This document shows positions 34,288 through 42,858 of a DNA stretch of 64,000 bases, one piece after another (within the stretch, counting starts at the first letter, position 1; each line of letters opens with the position of its first letter). Made by a program: the position numbers and the translations under genes. The notes beneath the pieces were generated by a model. That model searched no databases. It saw only the letters and a program-made list of their open reading frames with translations, and had not been told where the DNA came from. Where the stretch lies: contig NZ_BOMS01000073.1 of NCBI RefSeq assembly GCF_016862315.1, forward strand, positions 1 through 64,000, in the 5' to 3' direction. The stretch comes from Actinoplanes palleronii (lineage in GTDB: Bacteria; Actinomycetota; Actinomycetes; Mycobacteriales; Micromonosporaceae).

Positions 34288-34704
34288 ATGAGTCCCATGA
34301 CGGCGGGTTCCACGATCAAGCGGGGCTGGTTCCGGCTGTTGACGACCACGGTCAACCCGGTCGCGGTGGCGGTGGTGCGCCGCGGCTGGGGCCCGCTCTC
34401 GCTGGTGCAGCACGTGGGACGGCGGACCGGCACCCGTTACGAGACGCCGATGCTGCTGGTGCGGGTGGGGCCGGACTTCCTCGCCGAGCTGACCTATGGC
34501 CCCGATGTCGCGTGGCTGCGCAACACGCTCGCGGCCGGGGGCTGCACGGTGCTGCACCGGGGCGTCACCTATCAGATAGACCGCGTCGACCCGGTCCCGC
34601 CCAGCGCTGGTCTGGCCGCTTTCGGTCACCCGGCGGCGCTCGTTTTGCGGCTGGCCCGGCGGCGGGACTTCCGGCGCCTTCACGTGCGTACCCAAAAGGT
34701 TTGA
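34288..34704 (+). CDS. Nitroreductase/deazaflavin-dependent (DUF385-like) protein
   Basis: 138 residues from ATG at 34288 (a second ATG at 34297 is possible); the open frame upstream lies in a repeat. STIKRGWFRLLTTTVNPV, VQHVGRRTGTRYETPMLLVR and LTYGPDVAWLRNTLAAGGCTV are typical of the Ddn/DUF385 F420-binding family, usually 130-160 residues. Would bind F420 if active. Confidence 0.85.
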   Translation: MSPMTAGSTIKRGWFRLLTTTVNPVAVAVVRRGWGPLSLVQHVGRRTGTRYETPMLLVRVGPDFLAELTYGPDVAWLRNTLAAGGCTVLHRGVTYQIDRVDPVPPSAGLAAFGHPAALVLRLARRRDFRRLHVRTQKV

Positions 34705-34792
34705 ACGCCTAGGGCCGTGGTGGTGACCGGTGGCGGATCGTGGCGTCATACCATCGGCCTGTAACGCCGGACAAGGACGGAAACGGGTGACG

Positions 34793-36634
34793 ATGGAGAC
34801 GTTGGAGTTCCAGGCCGAGGCGCGCCAGCTGTTGCAGCTGATGGTCCACTCGATCTATTCGAACAAGGACATCTTCCTGCGCGAGCTGATCTCGAACGCG
34901 TCCGACGCGCTGGACAAGCTGCGCCTGGCCAAGCTGCAGGACGGCCTGGAGGCGGACACCTCCGATCTGCACATCCAGATCGAGGCGGACACCGAGGCGC
35001 GGACGCTGATCGTCCGGGACAACGGCATCGGCATGACCCGCGAGGAGGTCGTGGCGCTGATCGGGACGATCGCCAAGTCCGGGACCGCGGATCTGCTGGC
35101 CAAGCTCAAGGAAGCGAACGAGGCGAAGGGCGACGCGGAGCTGATCGGTCAGTTCGGTGTCGGCTTCTACTCGACGTTCATGGTCGCCGACAAGGTCACC
35201 CTGGTGACCCACAAGGCCGGGACCGAGGGGCACGGCACGCGCTGGGAGTCGGCCGGCGAGGGCACGTACACGATCGAGGACGAGCCGGACGCGCCGGTCG
35301 GCACCACGGTCACGCTGCAACTGCGGCCGAAGGACGAGGAGGACGCGCTCTACGACTACGCCGACGAGTGGCGGATCAAGGAGATCGTCAAGCGGTACTC
35401 GGACTTCATCTCCTTCCCCATCCGGATGGGGGACGAGGCGCTGAACTCGATGAAGGCGCTCTGGGCGCGTCCGCGCAGCGAGGTCACCGACGAGGAGTAC
35501 CACGAGTTCTACAAGCACATCAGCCACGACTGGTCCGAGCCGCTCGAGATCATCAACATGAAGGCGGAGGGCACGTTCGAGTACGAGGCCCTGCTCTTCA
35601 TCCCGTCCCGGGCGCCGCACGACCTGTTCCAGCGGGACGCCCGCCGCGGGCTGCAGCTCTACGTCAAGCGCGTCTTCATCATGGACGACAGCAAGGAGCT
35701 GATCCCGGACTACCTGCGGTTCGTCAAGGGCGTGGTGGACGCCGCCGACCTGTCGCTGAACATCTCCCGGGAGATCCTGCAGCAGGACCGGCACATCCAG
35801 ATGATCCGGCGCCGGCTGATCAAGAAGGTCCTGTCCACCATCAAGGACCTGATGAGCAGCAACCCGGAGAAGTACGCGACGTTCTGGCGGGAGTTCGGCC
35901 GGGCCGTCAAGGAGGGCCTGCTCAACGACCCGGACAACCACAAGCCGATCCTGGAGATCGCGTCCTTCGGCACCACCGCCCAGGACGAGCCGACCACCCT
36001 CGCCGCCTACGTGGAGCGGATGAAGGAGGACCAGGAGGAGATCTACTACCTGACCGGCGAGTCCCGGTCCCAGGTGGTGAACTCCCCGCACATGGAGGCG
36101 TTCCAGGCGCAGGGCTACGAGGTGCTGATCCTCACCGACCCGGTCGACGAGATCTGGGTCGACGCGGTGCCGGACTTCGACGGCAAGAAGCTGCGCTCGA
36201 TCGCCCGCGGCTCGGTCGACCTGAAGAAGGACGACGCGGAGGAGAAGGAGCCCGAGGGTGACTTCGCGCCGCTGCTCGGCTTCCTCAAGGAGAAGCTGGA
36301 CGAGCAGGTCAAGGAGGTGCGCCTGTCGCACCGGCTGACCACCTCGGCGGCTTGCCTGGTGAGCGACTCCGACGACATCACCCCGGCACTGGAGAAGATG
36401 TACCGGGCGATGGGCCAGGACGGCCCGCGGGTGAAGCGGATCCTCGAGCTCAACCCGAACCACGCGCTGGTCGCCGGGCTGCGGTCGGCGCACGAGCGCG
36501 GCGCCGAGGACCCGGCGCTGCCGGAGACGGCCGAGCTGCTCTACGGCACGGCCCTGCTCGCCGAGGGTGGCGACCTGGAGGACCCGGCCCGGTTCGCGAA
36601 ACTGCTCGCCGACCGGCTGGCTCGTACCGTCTGA
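34793..36634 (+). CDS. htpG: Molecular chaperone HtpG (Hsp90)
   Basis: 613 residues from ATG (a GTG six bases earlier is possible). N-terminal GHKL ATPase: ELISNASDALDKLR, DNGIGMTREE, GTIAKSGT, QFGVGFYS. Middle domain with LYVKRVFIMDD and RFVKGVVD(A)ADLSLNISRE, and C-terminal dimerisation domain. Stress chaperone. No HrcA or HspR site seen upstream. A hairpin terminator follows. Confidence 0.96.
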   Translation: METLEFQAEARQLLQLMVHSIYSNKDIFLRELISNASDALDKLRLAKLQDGLEADTSDLHIQIEADTEARTLIVRDNGIGMTREEVVALIGTIAKSGTADLLAKLKEANEAKGDAELIGQFGVGFYSTFMVADKVTLVTHKAGTEGHGTRWESAGEGTYTIEDEPDAPVGTTVTLQLRPKDEEDALYDYADEWRIKEIVKRYSDFISFPIRMGDEALNSMKALWARPRSEVTDEEYHEFYKHISHDWSEPLEIINMKAEGTFEYEALLFIPSRAPHDLFQRDARRGLQLYVKRVFIMDDSKELIPDYLRFVKGVVDAADLSLNISREILQQDRHIQMIRRRLIKKVLSTIKDLMSSNPEKYATFWREFGRAVKEGLLNDPDNHKPILEIASFGTTAQDEPTTLAAYVERMKEDQEEIYYLTGESRSQVVNSPHMEAFQAQGYEVLILTDPVDEIWVDAVPDFDGKKLRSIARGSVDLKKDDAEEKEPEGDFAPLLGFLKEKLDEQVKEVRLSHRLTTSAACLVSDSDDITPALEKMYRAMGQDGPRVKRILELNPNHALVAGLRSAHERGAEDPALPETAELLYGTALLAEGGDLEDPARFAKLLADRLARTV

Positions 36635-36651
36635 TCGTCTGAAAAATGGTG

Positions 36652-36685
36652 AAAGCGGCCCTGGATCTCTTCCGGGGCCGCTTTT
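36652..36685 (+). terminator. Rho-independent terminator after htpG
   Basis: AAAGCGGCCC pairs with GGGCCGCTTT across a 12-14 nt loop and ends in TTTT, 18 bp after the htpG stop. Confidence 0.85.
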
Positions 36686-36723
36686 CTGTTTATGATCACG
36701 GTCGATGTCGCTATCCTCGGTGA

Positions 36724-37650
36724 ATGAGGTGCGAAGCCTGCGGTCTGGACAACGATCCGTCGCTGGAATACTGCGACAATTGTGAGCACCCGCTGCGCGA
36801 TTCCGGCGCCACCGTCATTTCCGCGCCGCAGCCGGTGGTGGTGCCGCGCCCCCGCCCGGCGCCGGCCCCCGCGCCGCGCGACGACGATGACGACTACGAC
36901 TACGACTACGGCTACGACCGGGATGCGACCCGGGTCGTCGTGCCCGGCCCGCCGCCCGCGCCGTCGCGGCCGCTGACCCGTCCGTTGCTGATCGGGGTCG
37001 CGGTGCTGGCGCTGGCCGGTGCGGCCGGGGGAGTCGCGCTGGCGCTGCACCGTGACGAGAAGCAAGCCGCCGATCCTGGACCCGTCACCACCAGCTCTTT
37101 TGTCGAGCCCTCGGCCGCCGAGCCGGGCGGCGTCCCATCCGCCGAACCGTCCGTCGACCCGTCCCTGGCTCCGTTTGTGCCGGAAGCCTCGCCGGCCGCC
37201 GACCCGGCGGTGCAGGGCGCGGCCGTGGACCGGCTGCTCGACCTGAGCGGGCAGAGCCGGCTCAAGCTGGTCGAGGCGAACGACGTGGTCTTCTCGTGCG
37301 GCGACCTGGCCGCCGCGATCGAGCGGTTGCAGGAGGTCGGCACGGAACGCGGCGCCGAGCGGGCCACGCTGAACGGTCTTGACCTGTCCGCGCTGGCGAA
37401 CGGCGAACAGATCCGCAGCACGCTGGACACGGCGTTCTCACATTCGCTGGCCGCCGACCGGCATTATGTGAAATGGGCACAGGAAAGGCAGGGGAACGGC
37501 TGCCGCAAAACGACGAAGGCCGAGGCTCATCGCATCGCCGGGGATGCCGAGTCGACATCCGCCGGCGCCGCGAAAAAACAATTCCTGAGCCTGTGGAATC
37601 CGGTGGCCGTGGGTCTCGGCCTGCCGGCCCGGGAGCGGGACGGGATCTAG
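36724..37650 (+). CDS. Zinc-ribbon membrane-anchored protein, unknown function
   Basis: 308 residues from ATG. Zinc ribbon at the N-terminus (C3, C6, C17, C20), Pro/Ala linker, an acidic DY-repeat (about 52-65), one membrane helix (about 86-108), a Pro/Ser linker and an exterior domain of about 150 residues (GAAVDRLLDLSGQSRLKLVEANDVVFSCGDLAAAIERLQ) with two cysteines. Type II topology with the ribbon in the cytoplasm. Family unknown. Confidence 0.8.
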   Translation: MRCEACGLDNDPSLEYCDNCEHPLRDSGATVISAPQPVVVPRPRPAPAPAPRDDDDDYDYDYGYDRDATRVVVPGPPPAPSRPLTRPLLIGVAVLALAGAAGGVALALHRDEKQAADPGPVTTSSFVEPSAAEPGGVPSAEPSVDPSLAPFVPEASPAADPAVQGAAVDRLLDLSGQSRLKLVEANDVVFSCGDLAAAIERLQEVGTERGAERATLNGLDLSALANGEQIRSTLDTAFSHSLAADRHYVKWAQERQGNGCRKTTKAEAHRIAGDAESTSAGAAKKQFLSLWNPVAVGLGLPARERDGI

Positions 37651-37711
37651 CCGCCTTTCCGGCCGCCGCCGGGCTTTCGGCCGAGCGGCGCGCGGACGCC
37701 GGGTCAGCCGC

Positions 37712-38041
37712 TCACCCGTTGAGGGCGGTGACCAGTGCGGTCAGCGCGGCGAGTGCCTCGGTGCCCGGCGCGGCATAGCGGACCAGGTCGTCGAGCATGG
37801 TGCGGATCCGGCCGGGCTGGGCCAGCTCGGCCGGTCGCGCCTTCTCCAGCTCGGTCAGCGTCCGCGCGGCCGCCTCCGGGTCGGCGAAGTCGGCCAGGTT
37901 CGCCCGGACCCGGCCGAGCAGCGCGCCCACCTGCGCCGCGTCGAGACCGTTGTTCTGCTGGTTGAAGACGTTGCCGTCGCCGCCCAGATTGTTCTGGCCG
38001 CCGCTGATGCTGCCGATCCGGAAGTTGTTCGCGTCAGGCAT
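37712..38041 (-). CDS. Small helical protein with N-terminal GGQNN motif
   Basis: 109 residues; ATG with GGAGGATC upstream, overlapping the preceding gene by 8 bases. Residues 7-31 are Gly/Asn-rich (FRIGSISGGQNN, GGDGNVFNQQNNG); residues 33-109 form a helical domain (LDAAQVGALLGRVRANLADF...). The N-terminal motif matches the C-terminal motif of the larger upstream gene, as in bacterial amyloid-signalling pairs where a small effector and a larger partner share a motif at facing ends. The helical part might be the effector (inference). No family name known to me. Confidence 0.75.
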   Translation of the reverse strand: MPDANNFRIGSISGGQNNLGGDGNVFNQQNNGLDAAQVGALLGRVRANLADFADPEAAARTLTELEKARPAELAQPGRIRTMLDDLVRYAAPGTEALAALTALVTALNG

Positions 38042-39758
38042 GGGCCGATCCTCCGCTGCTGGTGAAGACGTTGCCGGAGCCGCCGAAGTTGTTCTGCCCG
38101 CCCAGGACCGTGCCGACCTGGACCAGGCTGCTGTTGTTCATGGTGATCTGGTTGACCGCCTGGCGGAACTCGAGCGGGTCGACACCCGCCTCCACCAGGA
38201 AGTCGATGATCGCCTCGCCGACGATCCGGTCGACCAGCTTCACGTACTTGACCCCGTCGAGCTTCTGCAGATAGCTCTGCGGCACCCGGTCGGACGCCAG
38301 GTCGCGGACGCTGACCCGGGCGCCGTAGTCGTGGGTGCGGAACTCGGTCGACGCGGCGACCGACCGGCTCATCGCCAGGCGCAACCGGATCGCCCGGTCG
38401 GCGGCCTGGGCCAGGCGCAGCGGGCCGGCGACCACGTCCACGATCGCGGTGCGCAGGGTGCTGCCGAGGGCGTACGAGGCGGCCTTCTCCGGGCGCAGGC
38501 TGTCGGCGAGCAGGCACTCCGGGCGCAGCGGCGGCAGCACGGTGCCGATGAACTCGGCGTAGAGCATCCCGCCCTCGACCGCCACGTGCACGAACGCGCT
38601 GACCGAGATGCCCAGCGCCTGCGCGCCGAGGATGACGTCGTCGTGCTGGTCCCGGATGGCCTTGCCGCGGACCGGGATGACCACCCGCAGGTACTGCCGC
38701 AGGCCGCCCTGCGGGTTCGCCACGATCGCGTCCACGGTGGCGTCGTCGGCCATCGTGTACGGCATCCCGCTCACCGGGTCGAGCACCGGATCGTGCTCGT
38801 CACGGATCCCGTCGGCCACCACGTACGACCGGACGGACAGCCCGGCGACCCGCTGACCCTCGTCGAGCCAGTCGGCGCGCATCGACTCGATGGCCTTCTT
38901 GATCCGCTGGTTCAGGGCCACCGCGTCGATCGCCACCGGCTCTTCCGGGCGGTTGCCGTCCGGGGTGCGCGGCCGCAGGGTCAGGCTGAGCGACCAGCCC
39001 TGCCGGACCCGGCCGCAGCCGAGGAACGGGTCGTCGTGGTGCACCACCACGTTGCCGCGCTGGGCGGCCGCGATCAGGGCCAGCCGGTCCTCGATCAGGG
39101 TGTCGCGCAGCCGGAGACGCCGGGGCGCCGCGCCGGGCGCGAACTCGGCGGTGACGATCCGGTAGTCCTCGCGGCGGAACGCGTACAGCATCCCGGCGAT
39201 GCCGAGCAGGACGGCCAGGGCCACCCACGGGTGGTCCCCGGCGGCGTCGGCCGCGGTGTCGGTGTAGTCCGACGGGACCTCCTCGTCGATCAGCTGCCAC
39301 AGCCCGTAGACGATCCAGCCGCCGAACAGCGCCAGGGCCCAGGCCAGGATCCAGCGCAGCGAGGGGAGGCGGAGGCGTTCGAGCAGCTCGCGGAGCGTCG
39401 CCGAGCGGGCGAACGCGACGAGCGCGCCGAGGGCCGCGACGGCGAGCACGGTGACGATGCTCAGATAGGCCGCGATCAGCAGCAGCACGGTCCCGATCGC
39501 GTGCTGCGCGGCCTGTCGCCGGCGGACCCGGAAGCACTGCCGCACGATCGGGTCGAGGTCGAAGCCGTGCGACGGCGGCACCGACCGGCGCATGTCGCCG
39601 ATCAGCGTGTCGACGACGGTGTCGGCGAAGCCCGGCACCAGGAACGCGGCGGTGCAGAGATAGCGCGTGGTGTTGCTGAGGCGGGTGCCCGCCGGGGTGT
39701 AGTGCGGCATGGAGAGCGGGGTGTTGCCGGCTTCACGCTGGTGGTGCACGGTCGTCAT
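38034..39758 (-). CDS. Membrane protein with C-terminal GGQNN motif
   Basis: 574 residues from ATG at 39758. Two or three hydrophobic segments (about 85-115, 135-157, 171-190), then a long cytosolic region of unknown fold. The last 28 residues (VQVGTVLGGQNN, FGGSGNVFTSSGG) repeat the pattern at the start of the 109-residue protein encoded immediately downstream. First gene of the overlapping pair. The frame extends upstream to 39821 but lacks a ribosome site there. Confidence 0.75.
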   Translation of the reverse strand: MTTVHHQREAGNTPLSMPHYTPAGTRLSNTTRYLCTAAFLVPGFADTVVDTLIGDMRRSVPPSHGFDLDPIVRQCFRVRRRQAAQHAIGTVLLLIAAYLSIVTVLAVAALGALVAFARSATLRELLERLRLPSLRWILAWALALFGGWIVYGLWQLIDEEVPSDYTDTAADAAGDHPWVALAVLLGIAGMLYAFRREDYRIVTAEFAPGAAPRRLRLRDTLIEDRLALIAAAQRGNVVVHHDDPFLGCGRVRQGWSLSLTLRPRTPDGNRPEEPVAIDAVALNQRIKKAIESMRADWLDEGQRVAGLSVRSYVVADGIRDEHDPVLDPVSGMPYTMADDATVDAIVANPQGGLRQYLRVVIPVRGKAIRDQHDDVILGAQALGISVSAFVHVAVEGGMLYAEFIGTVLPPLRPECLLADSLRPEKAASYALGSTLRTAIVDVVAGPLRLAQAADRAIRLRLAMSRSVAASTEFRTHDYGARVSVRDLASDRVPQSYLQKLDGVKYVKLVDRIVGEAIIDFLVEAGVDPLEFRQAVNQITMNNSSLVQVGTVLGGQNNFGGSGNVFTSSGGSAHA

Positions 39759-39864
39759 CGGCGTCAATCCGTCGTCGGCGGAGCGCGGAGATCCTGATCG
39801 GACGACGGTAGGCGTGATCACGAGCAGTCGTCAATGGACTACCCGACGGAGATGACCGGGCCGA

Positions 39865-40023
39865 TCAGCCGTTTGCCAGATCGACGAAGAACGTGCCGAT
39901 GTTCGTGAAGATCTCGGAGACCCCGTCGCCGATGCCCCGGGCCACGTCGGCGGCCGGCCCGGGGTTCGTGCCGATCCAGAAGACCAGCAAGAACAGCAGA
40001 ACCCAGCTGAGCACCTTCTTCAT
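39865..40023 (-). CDS. Small membrane protein
   Basis: 52 residues from ATG with GGGGAG upstream; single hydrophobic helix (VLSWVLLFLLVFWIGT) after MKK, then a short amphipathic tail (EIFTNIGTFFVDLANG). Resembles the common 50-residue actinobacterial proteins starting MKKVLSW. Role unknown. Confidence 0.75.
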   Translation of the reverse strand: MKKVLSWVLLFLLVFWIGTNPGPAADVARGIGDGVSEIFTNIGTFFVDLANG

Positions 40024-40156
40024 GGTTCTCCCCACCCCCACAGCGCCATCCAAGATCCTCACACGGTCAGGGAGAACTGTAGGGAAGGCACGCCAGAACC
40101 TGAGAGGAGACTGAGGAAACTGGAAGTCACTAGATTTTGACAGTTACCTTCATTTC

Positions 40157-41668
40157 ATGGCTACTTCTAAAGCGCGCTGGTTCGCGCTCGCCGCATTGGC
40201 GTTCTGCACCCTCGCGGTCGGCCTGGACGGCACGGTGCTCAGCGTCGCGCTGCCCACGCTCGCCCACGACCTCGACGCCTCCACCGGTGACCTGCAGTGG
40301 TTCACCAACTCGTACCTGCTGGTGCTGGCCGCCACGCTGCTGCCGGCCGGGATGCTCGGCGACCGGTACGGCCGCAAGAAGTTCCTGCTCGGCGCGCTCG
40401 CGATGTTCGGCGCCGCGTCGGTCGCCTGCGCCTACGCCACCAGCACCGGTCAGCTGATCGCGGCCCGGGCCGTGCTCGGCCTCGCCTCCGCGGTGATCAT
40501 GGCGCTGATCGGCGCGGTCCTCACCGTGGTCTTCGACGAGCAGACCCGGCCGAAAGCGCTCTCCATCTGGGTCACCGCGAACGCGCTCGGCATCCCGCTC
40601 GGCCCGCTGCTGGGTGGCTGGATGCTCGACAACTTCTGGTGGGGCTCGGTCTTCCTGATCAACCTGCCGATCGTGGCCTTCGGGCTGCTCGCGGTCACCG
40701 CCTGGGTGCCCGAGTCGCACGGCGACCGGCGCCGCCGGCTGGACCTGCCCGGCGTGCTGCTCTCCGCGACGGGACTGGTCGCCGTGACGTACGGGATCAT
40801 CGAAGCCGGCGAGAAGGGCCTCGGTGACCCGCGAGCGGCCGGGACCATCGTCGGCGGTGTCGTCGCCCTTGTCGCCCTCGCGGTCTGGCAGCGACGGGCG
40901 GCCGCGCCCCTGATCGACCTCGACCTGTTCCGCTCGCGCGGCTTCACCGGCGGCGCGCTGCTCTCCACGATCGCCAGCTTCGCGTTCTTCGGCCTGCTCT
41001 TCGCGTTGCCGCAGCTGTTCCAGGCGGTCGGCGGCCAGGACGCGCTCGGCACCGGCCTGCGGCTGCTCCCGGTGATCGGCGGCCTGCTGGTCGGCGCCCG
41101 CACCGCCGACAAACTGGTCGCCCGGCTCGGCGCGCGGGTGGTGGTCGGCGCCGGCCTGATCCTGATGGCCGGCGCGCTGCTGGCCGGCGCCCGGACCGGC
41201 GCGGACACCGGCTACGGCTACGTCGCCGCCTGGATCACGGCGGCCGGCGTCGGGCTCGGCTTCACGATGCCGCCGGCCATGAACGCCGCCCTCGGCGCGC
41301 TCACCCCGGAACGCAGCGGCGTCGGCAACGGCCTGATCCAGGCGATGCGCCAGGTCGGCAGCGCGATCGGGGTCGCCGTGCTGGGCACCGTGCTCAACTC
41401 CGGGTACCGCGACCGGATCGACGCGGCCGGCCTGCCGGACGCGGCCCGGGACAGCGCGGCCGCCGGCGTCGCGATCGCCAAGAGCTCCGGTGACCCCGGG
41501 ATGCTCGACACGGTGCGCCAGGCGTTCACCCACGGACTGGACGTCGCGCTGGTCACCACCGGGGCGGTCGCCGCGGCCGGCGTGCTGCTGGTGCTGATCC
41601 TGCCCCGGCACACCCGGCGCCCGGCCGGCGATCCGGCGCCGATCGTGCTGGCAGAATCGGGGGTATGA
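40157..41668 (+). CDS. MFS transporter, DHA2 (EmrB/QacA-type) family
   Basis: 503 residues, 14 predicted helices. LDGTVLSVALPTLAHDLDAS, GDRYGRKKFLLGAL (motif A) and WRWV-region equivalent are typical of drug:H+ antiporters. It overlaps the TetR gene (ATGA), so it is probably repressed by it. No ribosome site; an AT-rich TTGACA element at about 40137 sits just upstream. Confidence 0.93.
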   Translation: MATSKARWFALAALAFCTLAVGLDGTVLSVALPTLAHDLDASTGDLQWFTNSYLLVLAATLLPAGMLGDRYGRKKFLLGALAMFGAASVACAYATSTGQLIAARAVLGLASAVIMALIGAVLTVVFDEQTRPKALSIWVTANALGIPLGPLLGGWMLDNFWWGSVFLINLPIVAFGLLAVTAWVPESHGDRRRRLDLPGVLLSATGLVAVTYGIIEAGEKGLGDPRAAGTIVGGVVALVALAVWQRRAAAPLIDLDLFRSRGFTGGALLSTIASFAFFGLLFALPQLFQAVGGQDALGTGLRLLPVIGGLLVGARTADKLVARLGARVVVGAGLILMAGALLAGARTGADTGYGYVAAWITAAGVGLGFTMPPAMNAALGALTPERSGVGNGLIQAMRQVGSAIGVAVLGTVLNSGYRDRIDAAGLPDAARDSAAAGVAIAKSSGDPGMLDTVRQAFTHGLDVALVTTGAVAAAGVLLVLILPRHTRRPAGDPAPIVLAESGV

Positions 41669-42267
41669 CAGCGACCCCGGGCCTGCGCGAACGCAAGAAG
41701 GCGAAGACGAGGGCCGCCATCCGCGAGCACGCGATGCGGTTGTTCGAGGAGCAGGGGTACGCGTCGACCACCGTGGACCAGATCGCGGAGGCGGCCGAGG
41801 TCTCGCCGAGCACGTTCTTCCGGTACTTCCCGACCAAGGAGGACGTCATCCTGGTCGACGACTACGACCCGGTGATCCTCGCCGCGGTCCGCCGCCAGCC
41901 GCCGGACGTGCCGCCGATCGAGGCGATCAAACGCGGGATGCGCGAGGTGTTCGAGACCTTCACCCCGCAGATCTGGGAGGACGAGCGCCGCCGTCAGCGC
42001 CTGATGTCCGAGGTCCCGGAGCTGCGGGTGCGGGCCATGCACCAGCTCGGCGAGGCCATCGACATGATCACCGTGGTGCTCGCCGAGCGGACCGGCCTGG
42101 CCGCCGACGACATCCGGATCCGGGCGATGAGCGGCGCCATCACCGGGGTGGTGATGGCGGTCATGCCACCCGGCCGGATGACCGGCGAGGCGTCCATCCA
42201 GACCGAGGACTTCGCCCGGCTGCTCGACGGGCTCGACCTGCTCCAGCGGGGGCTACCCCTCGCGTAG
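41665..42267 (+). CDS. TetR/AcrR-family regulator
   Basis: 200 residues. HTH in the first 60 residues (ERKKAKTRAAIREHAMRLFEEQGYASTTVDQIAEAAEVSPSTFFRYFPTKEDV). Co-transcribed with, and coupled to, the DHA2 exporter (4-base overlap), so likely its regulator. The 3' end overlaps the opposite TetR gene by 15 bp. Confidence 0.92.
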   Translation: MTATPGLRERKKAKTRAAIREHAMRLFEEQGYASTTVDQIAEAAEVSPSTFFRYFPTKEDVILVDDYDPVILAAVRRQPPDVPPIEAIKRGMREVFETFTPQIWEDERRRQRLMSEVPELRVRAMHQLGEAIDMITVVLAERTGLAADDIRIRAMSGAITGVVMAVMPPGRMTGEASIQTEDFARLLDGLDLLQRGLPLA

Positions 42268-42786
42268 CCGGTCCCGGGCGGCGGTCAGCAGCTGCTCGGA
42301 GATCTCGGTGCCGGCCGTCGCGCGGGACAGCATCAGCGCGCCGACCAGCATGCTCACCGCGGCCAGGTCCGGCTCGCCGTCCGTGCCGAGCATCCGGGCG
42401 TAGGCCGCCACCCCGTCGGCGTAGGTCTGCCGGGCCGCCGGGCCGCCCGCCGCCCGGGCGACGTCGCCGGCGAAACCGGCGGTGGGGCAACCCGGGCCGG
42501 GGTCGTCCCGATGCCCGGTGGACAGGTAGGTGTCCAGGAACGCCGGCAGCCCGGCGCTGTCGCCCAGCCGGGCGGCCTGCTGCTGGAAGGCGTACCCGAT
42601 CGCCTCGTCGACGAGCGCGTCCTTCGAGGCGAACTGCTTGTAGAAGCCGCCGTGGGTCAGCCCCGCCGCGGCGCTCACGTCGGCGACGCTGACCCCGGCG
42701 ACACCCCGCTCGCGGAAGAGCCGGGCCGCCGTCGCGACGATCCGTTCCCGGTTCTCCCGGGCCTGTGCCTGCGATACCCGTGCCAT
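42253..42786 (-). CDS. TetR/AcrR-family regulator
   Basis: 177 residues from ATG at 42786 (in-frame upstream ATG at 42795 also possible). HTH near residues 14-55 (RIVATAARLFRERGVAGVSVADVSAAAGLTHGGFYKQF, typical of the TetR C-terminal_13/16 branch). It is divergent from an SDR gene; two operator-like palindromes lie between, so it probably represses both. Confidence 0.92.
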   Translation of the reverse strand: MARVSQAQARENRERIVATAARLFRERGVAGVSVADVSAAAGLTHGGFYKQFASKDALVDEAIGYAFQQQAARLGDSAGLPAFLDTYLSTGHRDDPGPGCPTAGFAGDVARAAGGPAARQTYADGVAAYARMLGTDGEPDLAAVSMLVGALMLSRATAGTEISEQLLTAARDRLREG

Positions 42787-42797
42787 GGCCGCCACTA

Positions 42798-42817
42798 TAG
42801 ATGACGTGTGTCATCTA
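42798..42817. promoter_or_regulatory. TetR-type operator 1
   Basis: Perfect palindrome TAGATGAC-N4-GTCATCTA, 11 bp upstream of the TetR start. Matches TetR-class operator form. Confidence 0.8.
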
Positions 42818-42831
42818 TTACCTTGCGAGCT

Positions 42832-42853
42832 TTAGATGATGCTCGTAATCTAA
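42832..42853. promoter_or_regulatory. TetR-type operator 2
   Basis: TTAGATGATgctcgtaATCTAA-like: arms TTAGAT/ATCTAA separated by 10 bp, less perfect, just before the SDR start. It shares TAGAT with operator 1. Confidence 0.65.
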
Positions 42854-42858
42854 GTCCC

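Noticed and set aside
34709..36493. 594-residue open frame opposite htpG
   Set aside because: Shadow of htpG with low-complexity Leu/Asp/Arg composition and no ribosome site.
37797..39797. 666-residue open frame opposite the GGQNN membrane protein
   Set aside because: Composition is dominated by Arg, His, Gln and Ala; no recognisable domain; the minus-strand genes have normal composition and ribosome sites.
40100..40157. Clear TetR operator in front of the DHA2 exporter at 40157
   Set aside because: The region is AT-rich with partial symmetry, but I could not find an inverted repeat good enough to call.
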